From an uncultured Lachnospiraceae bacterium (GTDB lineage: Bacteria > Bacillota > Clostridia > Lachnospirales > Lachnospiraceae): a DNA stretch of 64,000 nucleotides. Below are positions 1-8,258 of the stretch, one piece after another (the first letter of the stretch is position 1; the number at the start of each line of letters is the position of its first letter). Under the pieces are notes generated by a model. That model worked only from the letters and a program-made list of their open reading frames with translations. It was not told where the DNA came from and searched no databases. Made by a program: the position numbers and the translations under genes. The stretch covers positions 1-64,000 of the forward strand of contig CANOFO010000003.1 of the NCBI GenBank assembly GCA_947565305.1, written 5' to 3'.

Positions 1-14
1 TACAGGAGGAAATT

Positions 15-617
15 ATGCGTAAGAAATCTCATATATCATTGGCGAAGTATATTGTAGGAAGTCTGGAAGAGCAAGACCTGTTGAAGCACAAGAAAGCGTT
101 CTATCTGGGAAGCATATTGCCGGACTGCAAACCCTCTTTTTTGACAGTGAAACATGAAATCGAAGGGACTTTCCCCAAGATACAGTGCGAACTGAAGAAA
201 CTGGTGGAACTTCAGCAATCTTCCAAAATCAACATGCGGGTATTTTACCGCAATCTGGGAGAAATGATTCATTATATTGCAGATTATTTTACCTTTCCTC
301 ACAATGCAACGTTTACCGGAAATTTGAAAGACCACTGTATTTACGAGAAGCATCTGAAAGAAAGCCTGAAAGATTATATCCAGAGCGGGGAGGCCAAGAG
401 GAATCAGCCCCATATCCGCAAATCCGTGCAGAATCTCAACAGTACGGAGGCAATTTGTAATTTTATCAGGAAAAAACACGATGCGTATATAAAGCTGAAG
501 AATACTGTCGAGGAAGATTGTCGTCAGATTGTATCTCTCTGCCATCAGGTGGTGGAGGCAGTTCTTCTGCTTATCCACAGAGAAACATCGAGGAAACCAA
601 GCATTGCAGCCAACTAG
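15..617 (+). CDS. Zinc-dependent phospholipase C-like protein
   Basis: A 200-residue protein resembling the short clostridial zinc-dependent phospholipase C family, whose members hydrolyse phospholipid head groups or act on related phosphoesters. The pattern of metal-ligand-like residues supports this: His6 near the N-terminus, a GSILPD segment near residues 32-37, a His-Glu pair near 47, a G-E-M-I-H-Y-I-A-D-Y-F-T-F-P-H-N core in the middle, and an E-K-H-L motif. No signal peptide is seen, so it probably acts in the cytoplasm. A strong AGGAGG sits 6 bases before the ATG. Two Spo0A-type boxes follow its stop codon and belong to the next gene. The family call rests on remembered motifs and the substrate is unknown. 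Confidence 0.75.
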   Translation: MRKKSHISLAKYIVGSLEEQDLLKHKKAFYLGSILPDCKPSFLTVKHEIEGTFPKIQCELKKLVELQQSSKINMRVFYRNLGEMIHYIADYFTFPHNATFTGNLKDHCIYEKHLKESLKDYIQSGEAKRNQPHIRKSVQNLNSTEAICNFIRKKHDAYIKLKNTVEEDCRQIVSLCHQVVEAVLLLIHRETSRKPSIAAN

Positions 618-622
618 AGAAT

Positions 623-649
623 TGTCGAAGAAAAGCATTTTCTGTCGAA
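623..649 (+). promoter_or_regulatory. Two tandem Spo0A boxes
   Basis: Two perfect TGTCGAA heptamers lie at 623-629 and 643-649, in the same orientation and exactly 20 bp (two helical turns) apart. This is the consensus Spo0A~P binding site. They lie between a stop codon and the promoter of a Spo0E-like gene. Confidence 0.6.
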
Positions 650-678
650 ATTTCCTGTAAAAAAATAGTGATTTTTGT

Positions 679-707
679 TTGATTTTTGTGCAGAAAGAGA
701 CTACAAT
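679..707 (+). promoter_or_regulatory. Sigma-A-type promoter of the spo0E-like gene
   Basis: A -35 TTGATT (679-684), a 17-bp spacer and a -10 TACAAT (702-707) would start transcription near 714, just before the ribosome-binding site of the small gene at 736. The Spo0A boxes lie about 65-90 bp upstream of that start. Confidence 0.6.
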
Positions 708-735
708 AAGGGAACAGGAGACAAGGAGCTGCGAT

Positions 736-906
736 ATGGAAAAATTAGGAGAGCTACAAAAGGAAATTGAGGTGTTACGGAAAGAGTTAGATGTAGTTGC
801 AGCAGTAGATGTCAGTGCAGAGGAGTGTTACCAGACAAGCCTCCAGCTTGACCGTCTCATTGAAGACTACATGCGATATACGAAAGAGGAATGTTACCTG
901 GCATGA
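736..906 (+). CDS. Spo0E-like aspartyl-phosphate phosphatase
   Basis: A 56-residue acidic helical protein of the Spo0E family, small phosphatases that remove phosphate from Spo0A~P and so restrain sporulation. The second helix carries L-Q-L-D-R-L-I-E-D-Y-M, matching the family motif S-x-x-L-D-x-L-I-x-x-Y. The length fits the minimal two-helix hairpin. The ATG at 736 is chosen because AAGGAG lies 7 bases upstream; the longer open frame would begin inside the promoter. Upstream Spo0A boxes suggest feedback from its own target. It is monocistronic, since a terminator hairpin follows at about 1002. The family assignment is fairly sure, but which response regulator it acts on is inferred. Confidence 0.8.
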   Translation: MEKLGELQKEIEVLRKELDVVAAVDVSAEECYQTSLQLDRLIEDYMRYTKEECYLA

Positions 907-1001
907 GAAGCCCGCAAGCCACCCGGAGGTTTCCAAGGGTGAATCGGCATGAGATTTCCTGCCGGGAGAATAAGGACAATAGAATAGGAAGTTTAGGAAG
1001 G

Positions 1002-1037
1002 AAAGAGCTTTGATTATATCAGGGCTCTTTTCTTTTT
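1002..1037 (+). terminator. Intrinsic terminator after the spo0E-like gene
   Basis: AAAGAGC (1002-1008) pairs with GCTCTTT (1024-1030) across a 15-base loop and is followed by a T-rich tract. The stem is modest. The rest of 907-1264 holds this hairpin, the mraZ promoter and the MraZ boxes, and no gene. Confidence 0.6.
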
Positions 1038-1117
1038 GAAATATTTTTTTGTAGGCGGAAATCCGCTGAGGAAGCCGTGTAAGAAAAAAATTAAAGTCGA
1101 ACCGATATATTTCCCAC

Positions 1118-1146
1118 TTGCTTTTTTTGCCCTGATAGGCTAGAAT
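1118..1146 (+). promoter_or_regulatory. Promoter of the division/cell wall cluster
   Basis: A -35 TTGCTT (1118-1123), 17-bp spacer and -10 TAGAAT (1141-1146) predict a start near 1153. That is directly in front of the MraZ box array, so bound MraZ would sit on the start site. Confidence 0.7.
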
Positions 1147-1154
1147 GGAATAGC

Positions 1155-1213
1155 AAGTGGAGGAAAGTGGTAGGAAATGGATTAAAGTGGTGGATAAGTG
1201 GATAAAAATGTGG
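1155..1213 (+). promoter_or_regulatory. MraZ operator: six phased AAGTGG boxes
   Basis: Repeats of AAGTGG (one AAATGG, the last AATGTGG) begin at 1155, 1165, 1175, 1185, 1196 and 1207, so they recur every 10-12 bp on one face of the helix. MraZ is known to bind several direct repeats of this type (AAAGTG plus a short spacer) upstream of its own gene. Here they start at the predicted transcription start, which fits autorepression. Confidence 0.8.
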
Positions 1214-1264
1214 ATAACTCCTATATAACCTGCCACAAACCCCGATACTGTTGAGGTGATGTAT

Positions 1265-1696
1265 ATGTTCATGGGAGAATACAATCACACAGTTGATGCA
1301 AAGGGCAGACTGATAGTACCCTCCAAATTCAGGGACCAGCTGGGAGATGAATTTGTAGTGACAAAGGGACTGGATGGATGTTTATTTGTGTATTCCTCAG
1401 AAGAATGGAAAATCATCGAGACGAAATTCCGTGAAGTATCACAATTTTCCAAGGAAGCCCGCAAATTTGCTAGGTTTTTCTTCGCCAGCGCAGCTATCTG
1501 TGAGTTGGACAAGCAGGGGCGCGTGCTCCTTCCGGCAGTCCTGCGGGAATTTGCAGGGATTGAGAAGGAAATCATATTGGCAGGCGTGGTAAACCATATT
1601 GAAATCTGGAGCAAAGACAGATGGCAGGAGACCAATGAGTATGATGACGTGGAGGAGATAGCAGAACATATGGCAAGCCTGGGATTAAGTATTTAA
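1265..1696 (+). CDS. mraZ: Transcriptional regulator MraZ
   Basis: A 143-residue DNA-binding protein that autoregulates the division and cell wall cluster. It has the two tandem SpoVT/AbrB-like half-domains, each with the D-x-x-G-R signature (residues 11-15 and 82-86). The length is exactly that of Bacillus MraZ. A GTG and an ATG lie upstream in frame, but the ATG at 1265 gives the conserved M-F-M-G-E-Y start and sits 6 bases after GAGGTG. It is the first gene of the operon, and its phased binding boxes lie at 1155-1213. Confidence 0.97.
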   Translation: MFMGEYNHTVDAKGRLIVPSKFRDQLGDEFVVTKGLDGCLFVYSSEEWKIIETKFREVSQFSKEARKFARFFFASAAICELDKQGRVLLPAVLREFAGIEKEIILAGVVNHIEIWSKDRWQETNEYDDVEEIAEHMASLGLSI

Positions 1697-1715
1697 GGAC
1701 CTAAGGAGGGACTTC

Positions 1716-2654
1716 ATGGAATTCAAGCATAAGTCAGTGCTTTTGGAGGAGACAATTAAATACCTGAATATCCGCCCTGACGGAATCTATGTTGACGGTA
1801 CATTGGGCGGCGGCGGACATGCCTATGAGGTATGTAAATGTCTGTCAAAAAAGGGAAGGTTTATTGGAATTGACCAGGATGCGGACGCTATTAAGGCGGC
1901 AACAAGAAGATTATCGGAATTTGAGGACAGAGTACAGATTATAAGGAACAATTACTGTGAAATGCAAGAGGCGCTGGCGGAGCTTGGCATCGAGAAAGTG
2001 GATGGCATTGTATTGGATTTGGGCGTATCATCCTATCAGTTGGATGACCCAGCCAGGGGATTTACATACCGGACCATGGATGCCCCTTTGGACATGAGAA
2101 TGGATACGCGCCAGAGCTTTACAGCGAAAGAACTGATTAATACCTACAGTGAGCAGGAATTGTATCGGGTTATCCGTGATTACGGAGAAGATAAATTTGC
2201 AAAGAACATAGCCAAGCATATTGTTATGGCAAGAGAGAAGAAAGAAATTGAGACGACAGGCGAATTGACAGAGATTGTCAAAGCGGCAATCCCGGCAAAG
2301 GTACGGATGAGTGGAGGACACCCCTCAAAACGGACGTTCCAGGCGATAAGGATTGAGCTTAACCGGGAACTGGAAGTGCTGCAGGATTCGCTGGAGGAGA
2401 TGATTCATTTGCTGAATCCCGGAGGAAGGATTTGCATTATCACCTTCCACTCCTTAGAAGACAGGGTTGTAAAGAGCATTTATAAGAAAAGTGAAAACCC
2501 ATGCACATGCCCAAGTGATTTTCCGGTATGTGTGTGTGGGAAAAAACCGTTAGGTAAGGCTGTGACCAGAAAGCCAGTATTACCATCAGAGGAAGAAATA
2601 GAGAATAACCCTCGTTCTAAGAGCGCAAAACTCAGAGTGTTTGAGCGAATGTAA
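1716..2654 (+). CDS. rsmH: 16S rRNA (cytosine(1402)-N(4))-methyltransferase RsmH
   Basis: A 312-residue SAM-dependent methyltransferase (old name MraW) that N4-methylates C1402 in the decoding centre of 16S rRNA. The SAM-binding glycine-rich loop [10 protein letters not shown] is at residues 27-36, and the family motif [14 protein letters not shown] is near 190. Four cysteines near the C-terminus (C-T-C-P...C-V-C-G) also fit. AAGGAGG precedes the ATG. It sits 19 bp after mraZ, the standard position in this cluster. Confidence 0.97.
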   Translation: MEFKHKSVLLEETIKYLNIRPDGIYVDGTLGGGGHAYEVCKCLSKKGRFIGIDQDADAIKAATRRLSEFEDRVQIIRNNYCEMQEALAELGIEKVDGIVLDLGVSSYQLDDPARGFTYRTMDAPLDMRMDTRQSFTAKELINTYSEQELYRVIRDYGEDKFAKNIAKHIVMAREKKEIETTGELTEIVKAAIPAKVRMSGGHPSKRTFQAIRIELNRELEVLQDSLEEMIHLLNPGGRICIITFHSLEDRVVKSIYKKSENPCTCPSDFPVCVCGKKPLGKAVTRKPVLPSEEEIENNPRSKSAKLRVFERM

Positions 2655-2679
2655 ATGAAATAAGTTAGGAGACAAGATT

Positions 2680-3207
2680 ATGAGACAGCAGGAAGAGTTG
2701 CAATACTGGGAGAAAAGCAGAAATTATATAGACGGAAATACGGCGAGAGAGCTTGCAATGCAGGCGGAGCGGCGCAAGGAACAGGTACACCAGGAGTATG
2801 TAGAGTGGCAGGAGGAAGAGCGGGAGCAGAGGAAACGGCAGAGGCAGACAAGGGCAGCTGTCATGAAAAACAGGGAGCGAGCGCTGCAAATCAGTCCAGG
2901 CTATGTGGTTTTCCTGACGGCGATTATGGCTGTGATGGTGGTTGTGTTCGCCTGTTACCTGCAGTTACATGCAAATCTGAATAAGAGCGTACAGAACGTA
3001 GCATTGCTGGAGACACAGATTTTAGAACTTAAAAATGAAAATGATGCTGTACAGAAGAAAATCAGCAATTCAGTAAATCTGGATACCATCAGACAGAAAG
3101 CAATTGACGAACTGGGCATGGTATATCCGCAGAAGGAACAGATTGAATATTTTGAAGTGGATAAAGACGATTACATGAATCAGTATGAGAACATTCCGGA
3201 AAGGTGA
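2680..3207 (+). CDS. ftsL: FtsL-like septum protein
   Basis: A 175-residue bitopic membrane protein in the ftsL position between rsmH and the PBP genes. It has an unusually long, highly charged cytoplasmic part (residues 1-72, rich in Glu, Gln and Arg), one membrane segment (about 74-94), then a heptad-like extracytoplasmic helix of about 35 residues and a short acidic tail. FtsL pairs with DivIC and DivIB to activate FtsW-FtsI at the septum. Sequence conservation in this family is poor, so the call rests on topology and position. Its stop falls one base before the next ATG. Confidence 0.8.
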   Translation: MRQQEELQYWEKSRNYIDGNTARELAMQAERRKEQVHQEYVEWQEEEREQRKRQRQTRAAVMKNRERALQISPGYVVFLTAIMAVMVVVFACYLQLHANLNKSVQNVALLETQILELKNENDAVQKKISNSVNLDTIRQKAIDELGMVYPQKEQIEYFEVDKDDYMNQYENIPER

Positions 3208-3208
3208 A

Positions 3209-5326
3209 ATGCCATTGGGAAATCGAGAACAGAGATATAAGAAAAGGAAGAGAACTACAAAATTTTCTCCGGAAATGAAAAAGAAACTGCTGGTGGTATT
3301 CTCGGCAATCGTAGCCCTGTCCGTTGTATTGGTCGGAAGATTGGTTTACATTGACCAGGTGAAGGGCGAAGAGTATGAGAAACAGGTGTTGGGGCAGCAG
3401 AGTTATGGGAGTGAGACCATTCCTTACCAGCGGGGGGAAATCCTTGATACGAAAGGGACTGTCCTGGCAACTAATGTGGATGTATATAATATCGTGTTGG
3501 ACTGTAAGCTTCTCAACGACGACAAAGATAAGTACGTGGAACCTACGATAAAAGCATTATTGGAGTGTTTTCCGGACATTACGGAAGAGGAAGTGCGGGC
3601 GGCGCTTGACAAAGAGGCCGATAGCCGCTATTTTGTGCTGCGCAAGCAAGTTCCCTATGAGGAGATAGAGCCGTTTCAGGAACTGCAGGCCAAGAAAAAT
3701 AAACAAGGCAAAAAGGTAAATCCCAATATACAGGGCGTTTGGTTTGAAAAAGAATATAAGAGAGAATATCCCTATGGAACCCTTGCCAGCAAGGTTCTGG
3801 GTTTTACTACGTCAGGCAATGAAGGGATTGGCGGCCTGGAGGATTATTACAATGACACCTTAAATGGGATTGACGGCAGAAAGTATGGGTATCTGAACTC
3901 AGATAACAATTTGGAAAAGACAACGAAAGAGCCTGTCAATGGCAACAGTCTGGTGACTACGATTGATTTGAATATCCAGAAAATGATTGACCAGAACATT
4001 GCCAGATTCCAGGAGGAGCATCGAAATGAGGAAGTGACAGGAGCAGGCAGCCAGCATACCGGCATTCTTGTGATGAATCCGCAAAATGGCGAAATCTTAG
4101 GCATGTCCGATAATTTTACATATGACCTGAATAATCCATGGGATTTGACGCAGTATTATTCTCAGGAGGAAATAAGCAGTTTTTCGGATGAGGAGCGCCT
4201 GGATAAACTTAACGCCATCTGGCAGAATTTCTGCATCACTTATACTTATGAGCCGGGTTCTACGGCAAAACCTTTTACGGTGGCGACCGGCCTGGAGACC
4301 GGTAAAACCAGGGAAACATATGAGTGTGACGGTGTAGAGCAGATAGGAGGGCATGATATAAAATGTATCAACCGTTCCGGGCATGGCACGGAGACGATAG
4401 AGAAAGCCGTGATGGATTCCTGTAACGATACGATGATGCAGATGGCAATGGATATTGGCAAAGAAGATTTTTATAAATATCAGAATATCTTCAATTTTGG
4501 ACTGAAGACGAATATTGACCTTCCAGGGGAAGCCAGGACGGACAGCCTGATTTATACAGTCGATAATACGAACATGACATCGCTTGCCACCAATGCTTTC
4601 GGACAGAATTTTAATGTGACGGTCGTGCAGCTTGCAAGCGCATTTTCTTCTTTAATCAATGGAGGATACTATTACCAGCCGCATCTGGTGAAGAAGATTG
4701 TTGATGAACATGGAAATGTCGTGCAGAACATTGAGACTTCTCCTTTGAAACAGACAATTTCCAGGCAGACCAGTGATTTGATTAAAGGATATCTCTATAA
4801 GACGGTATCTGAGGGAACAGGCAGGAGCGCTAAAGTACCAGGGTATTCCATGGGTGGAAAGACAGGGACGGCACAGAAAGGCAAACGTGAAGACAAGAAA
4901 TATGTGGTTTCCTTCATTGGGTTTGCGCCGGTAGAGAATCCACAGGTCCTGGTCTATGTGGTGATTGACGAGGCGAATGTCCCGGAGGATGACCAGAGCA
5001 GCGCGCTGGCAACGGCGCTGGCAAAGAAGATTTTTGAGGAGATTCTTCCTTATATGAATATATTCCCGGATGAGGAATATGTAACGCCGGACGATGGCAC
5101 TGCGCAGGATGCTTCCCAAGAAGCAGAAAATCCACAAGGCGAAGGGAGCCCAGAGGGTGGGGATGCAGGGAATCCGCAAGGAACAGAGAATCCAGATACA
5201 GTCCCGCCACCCGGTGACGAACAGCCGGCAGAAGGTACGCCGAATGCCATGCCAGATGGTGGGGATGGAACCTCCCAGCCAGCGGATGACCTGCTGGATG
5301 GGCTGACGCCGGAGGAATATCCATAA
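3209..5326 (+). CDS. Class B penicillin-binding protein (FtsI/SpoVD type), first of two
   Basis: A 705-residue transpeptidase that cross-links septal or spore peptidoglycan outside the membrane. It has a basic N-terminus, one membrane anchor (about 25-45), a PBP dimerisation domain and a transpeptidase domain with all three motifs: S351-T-A-K, S404-C-N and K551-T-G. The last 85 residues are a low-complexity Pro/Gly/Glu/Asp/Gln tail instead of PASTA domains. The ATG at 3209 is preferred because GGAAAGG precedes it and it follows the ftsL stop by one base; an in-frame ATG at 3185 would overlap ftsL. It is either the vegetative FtsI or a SpoVD homologue, and the sequence alone does not decide. 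Confidence 0.93.
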   Translation: MPLGNREQRYKKRKRTTKFSPEMKKKLLVVFSAIVALSVVLVGRLVYIDQVKGEEYEKQVLGQQSYGSETIPYQRGEILDTKGTVLATNVDVYNIVLDCKLLNDDKDKYVEPTIKALLECFPDITEEEVRAALDKEADSRYFVLRKQVPYEEIEPFQELQAKKNKQGKKVNPNIQGVWFEKEYKREYPYGTLASKVLGFTTSGNEGIGGLEDYYNDTLNGIDGRKYGYLNSDNNLEKTTKEPVNGNSLVTTIDLNIQKMIDQNIARFQEEHRNEEVTGAGSQHTGILVMNPQNGEILGMSDNFTYDLNNPWDLTQYYSQEEISSFSDEERLDKLNAIWQNFCITYTYEPGSTAKPFTVATGLETGKTRETYECDGVEQIGGHDIKCINRSGHGTETIEKAVMDSCNDTMMQMAMDIGKEDFYKYQNIFNFGLKTNIDLPGEARTDSLIYTVDNTNMTSLATNAFGQNFNVTVVQLASAFSSLINGGYYYQPHLVKKIVDEHGNVVQNIETSPLKQTISRQTSDLIKGYLYKTVSEGTGRSAKVPGYSMGGKTGTAQKGKREDKKYVVSFIGFAPVENPQVLVYVVIDEANVPEDDQSSALATALAKKIFEEILPYMNIFPDEEYVTPDDGTAQDASQEAENPQGEGSPEGGDAGNPQGTENPDTVPPPGDEQPAEGTPNAMPDGGDGTSQPADDLLDGLTPEEYP

Positions 5327-5380
5327 GTTTTTGATTCGTGGCAGACAATTATATGTCACGGATTTATGATAAGTGTACAT

Positions 5381-5432
5381 AACCTCATAAAAATAGTAAT
5401 AGATTGTAATAACAGTTTTTATGAGGTTTTTT
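5381..5432 (+). terminator. Perfect 13-bp hairpin with T-run, overlapping the next ribosome-binding site
   Basis: AACCTCATAAAAA (5381-5393) is the exact reverse complement of TTTTTATGAGGTT (5416-5428), with a 22-base loop and a run of T to 5432. It looks like a terminator or attenuator between the two PBP genes. The only Shine-Dalgarno-like GAGG (5423-5426) of the next gene lies inside the right arm. Confidence 0.65.
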
Positions 5433-5434
5433 AG

Positions 5435-7204
5435 ATGGTTCGCAATAAAACGTTTAATCGGAAGAAAATTCTGATTATATTTACCGTAGTATCTTTGGTG
5501 CTCGTATTGTTGGCAGGAAGGCTTGTCTATCTGATGGTATTCTGCTCAGAATATTATGGAAAAAAAGCGGAGGATTTGCATGAACGCGAGCGGGATATCA
5601 AGGCGGCCCGGGGCAAAATCATTGATGCCACCGGGACTGTGCTTGCCACGAACCGGACAGTCTGCACAATCTCTGTCATCCACAGCCAGCTGCAGGAACC
5701 CGAAAAGGTAATAGAAGTATTGACGCGGGAATTGGGCATGGAGGAAGCGGCAGTCCGCAAACGTGTGGAGAAAGTGAGTTCCATTGAGCGTGTCAAATCT
5801 AATGTGGATAAAGAGACCGGAGATAAAATCCGGGATTACAGGCTTGCGGGAGTAAAAGTGGATGAAGATTACAAACGCTATTATCCTTATGACACCTTGG
5901 CATCCAAAGTATTAGGCTTTACAGGAGGGGATAATCAGGGTATCATAGGCCTTGAAGTCGTCTATGAGGAACGGTTAAAAGGGACCAATGGCAAGATTCT
6001 CACGCTGACAGATGCGCGGGGCGTGGAAATAGAGAACGCCGGGGAGCGCAGGCAGGAGCCGGTGGATGGCAATAACCTCCACATCAGCCTGGATTATAAT
6101 ATCCAGCTTTACTGCGAACAGGCTGCTAAGAAAGTTATGGAGGCAAAATCGGCAGACAGCGTGTCCGTGATTGTCATGAATCCCCAAAACGGCGAGATTA
6201 TGGCGATGGTAAACGTACCGGAGTTCCATTTGAACGAGCCGTTTTTGCTGGTAACGGGTGATGATGGTTCCCCGGCAGGGGAAGCTACCCAGGAGCAGCT
6301 GAACCAGATGTGGCGCAACCAGTGTATCAGCGATACTTATGAGCCAGGCTCCGTATTTAAGATTATCACGACCGCGGCAGCTTTTGAGGAGGGTGTGGTG
6401 TCGTTAAATGATTCCTTCTTCTGCCCGGGGTATAAGCTGGTGGAGGACCGTAGAATCCATTGCCATAAGCGTACCGGACATGGGGCAGAGACTTTTACCC
6501 AGGGGATTATGAATTCCTGTAATCCTGTATTTATTGAATTGGGAATGCGTCTGGGAACAGACAATTTTTATAAATATTTTAATCAATTTGGGTTGTTGGA
6601 GCGAACGAACATTGACCTCCCGGGAGAAGCGGTAACCATCATGCATGACAAGAAGAATGTAGGTCCGGTGGAACTTGCCACAGTCTCGTTTGGACAGTCT
6701 TTTCAGATTACGCCCATGCAGTTGGTGACAACAGTTTCTTCCTTAATTAATGGAGGCAACAGGATTACCCCGCATTTTGGCGTCTCGGTCAGAAACGACC
6801 AGGGAGAGCTGGTGGAGAATCTGAGTTACCCTGTGAAAGAAGGCATTGTCAGCAGTGAGACATCAGCCATTCTGCGCAATGTACTGGAAAAAGTAGTATC
6901 TGAGGGAAGTGGTAAGAATGCTAAGATTGAGGGGTATACTATAGGAGGGAAAACAGCGACTTCGCAGACATTGCCGCGCAGCGCGAACAAATATATATCT
7001 TCTTTCCTGGGATTTGCGCCCGCTGAAAATCCACAGGTGCTGGCGCTCTGCATTATCAACAATCCCCAGGGAATCTATTATGGAGGAACCATTGCGGCTC
7101 CGGTAGTACAGGAAATTTTTACAAACATTCTGCCGTATCTGGGCATTGAGAGACAGGAAGCAGCAGAAGATGACAGCGAAGAACAAGAGAACAATGGACA
7201 GTAA
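5435..7204 (+). CDS. Class B penicillin-binding protein (FtsI/SpoVD type), second of two
   Basis: A 589-residue paralogue of the preceding PBP with the same layout: membrane anchor (about 12-33), dimerisation domain and transpeptidase domain with S306-V-F-K and S361-C-N. The third motif reads K506-T-A where nearly all family members have K-T-G, so the beta-3 strand facing the active site is altered. The acidic tail is short and there is no PASTA domain. The start is the ATG at 5435; its ribosome-binding GAGG sits in the arm of the upstream hairpin, so expression may be uncoupled from the first PBP. One of the pair probably serves vegetative division and the other sporulation. Confidence 0.92.
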   Translation: MVRNKTFNRKKILIIFTVVSLVLVLLAGRLVYLMVFCSEYYGKKAEDLHERERDIKAARGKIIDATGTVLATNRTVCTISVIHSQLQEPEKVIEVLTRELGMEEAAVRKRVEKVSSIERVKSNVDKETGDKIRDYRLAGVKVDEDYKRYYPYDTLASKVLGFTGGDNQGIIGLEVVYEERLKGTNGKILTLTDARGVEIENAGERRQEPVDGNNLHISLDYNIQLYCEQAAKKVMEAKSADSVSVIVMNPQNGEIMAMVNVPEFHLNEPFLLVTGDDGSPAGEATQEQLNQMWRNQCISDTYEPGSVFKIITTAAAFEEGVVSLNDSFFCPGYKLVEDRRIHCHKRTGHGAETFTQGIMNSCNPVFIELGMRLGTDNFYKYFNQFGLLERTNIDLPGEAVTIMHDKKNVGPVELATVSFGQSFQITPMQLVTTVSSLINGGNRITPHFGVSVRNDQGELVENLSYPVKEGIVSSETSAILRNVLEKVVSEGSGKNAKIEGYTIGGKTATSQTLPRSANKYISSFLGFAPAENPQVLALCIINNPQGIYYGGTIAAPVVQEIFTNILPYLGIERQEAAEDDSEEQENNGQ

Positions 7205-7249
7205 AAGCACGGTGGGGAAGCACCGTAGAGATGAAGAGGTGTAAAGAAA

Positions 7250-8215
7250 ATGGCGCAGACAGTGATAATTCCAGTATTGATTTCTTTTGCAATTACGGCG
7301 GTTTTAGGACCGGTAGTGATTCCGCTTTTAAGAAAACTGAAAGTAGGGCAGACGGAAAGGGAGGAACTTGAGTCCCACCAGAAGAAGCAGGGCACGCCGA
7401 CAATGGGCGGGCTGATGATACTTGCAGGCATTGTTGCCACGGCTGTCATATACATGAAGGATTATCCGCGGATTATGCCCATTTTATTTGTGACGGTCGG
7501 TTTCGGGATTATCGGGTTTCTGGATGATTATCTGAAAGTGGTGCTGCGCCGCTCAGACGGCTTGCTTCCCTGGCAGAAGATGCTTGGGCAGATTCTGGTC
7601 ACCGGGGTGTTCAGTTTTTATATGTATTTTTACACTGATGGCGCAGACAAGGCGTTGATTCCCTTTACCGGAGGGTTTGAGGACGGTTATTACCTAAACC
7701 TGGGCTGGCTGGCAATTCCAGTTATGTTTCTGGCGATTCTCGGAACCGTGAACGGAGCCAATTTTACGGATGGCTTAGATGGTTTGGCTTCAAGCGTTAC
7801 AGTACTGATTGCAACTTTCTTTTCCGTAGTCGCCATTGGCACGGACAGCGGGATTGAACCTATCACCTGTGCCGTAGTCGGCGCGCTTCTGGGATTTTTG
7901 CTGTTCAATGTCTATCCGGCAAGCGTGTTTATGGGAGATACCGGTTCCCTGGCGCTGGGAGGGTTTGTGGCGGCCACGGCGTATGTGCTGCAGATGCCGA
8001 TTTTTATCCTGATTGTGGCAATGATTTATTGGATAGAACTTCTGTCCGTTATGATACAGGTCACTTATTTTAAGAAGACCGGCGGCAAGCGGATTTTCCG
8101 TATGGCGCCCATTCACCATCATTTTGAATTGGGCGGCTGGTCCGAAACAAGGGTGGTGGCAGTGTTTTCCATTATCACGGCTGTTTTATGCCTGGTAGGA
8201 ATTTTGGCATTATAG
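7250..8215 (+). CDS. mraY: Phospho-N-acetylmuramoyl-pentapeptide-transferase MraY
   Basis: A 321-residue polytopic membrane enzyme that moves phospho-MurNAc-pentapeptide from UDP to undecaprenyl phosphate, giving lipid I. Visible family motifs are the D-D pair with a following lysine (F-L-D-D-Y-L-K, D92 and D93), the N-x-x-N-F-T-D-G-L-D-G-L loop near residue 170, and the M-A-P-I-H-H-H-F-E loop near 285. About ten hydrophobic segments are present, and the length is normal. It lies 45 bp after the second PBP gene with GAGGTG as ribosome-binding site. Confidence 0.97.
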   Translation: MAQTVIIPVLISFAITAVLGPVVIPLLRKLKVGQTEREELESHQKKQGTPTMGGLMILAGIVATAVIYMKDYPRIMPILFVTVGFGIIGFLDDYLKVVLRRSDGLLPWQKMLGQILVTGVFSFYMYFYTDGADKALIPFTGGFEDGYYLNLGWLAIPVMFLAILGTVNGANFTDGLDGLASSVTVLIATFFSVVAIGTDSGIEPITCAVVGALLGFLLFNVYPASVFMGDTGSLALGGFVAATAYVLQMPIFILIVAMIYWIELLSVMIQVTYFKKTGGKRIFRMAPIHHHFELGGWSETRVVAVFSIITAVLCLVGILAL

Positions 8216-8258
8216 AAAGATGCGGCAGTTGGTTTGCAGGAACAGGAGATTTTAGAAA

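Noticed and set aside
787..1284. 165-codon minus-strand open frame over the mraZ promoter region
   Set aside because: It spans the spo0E-like gene, a terminator and the MraZ boxes. The composition is not coding-like and there is no start signal.
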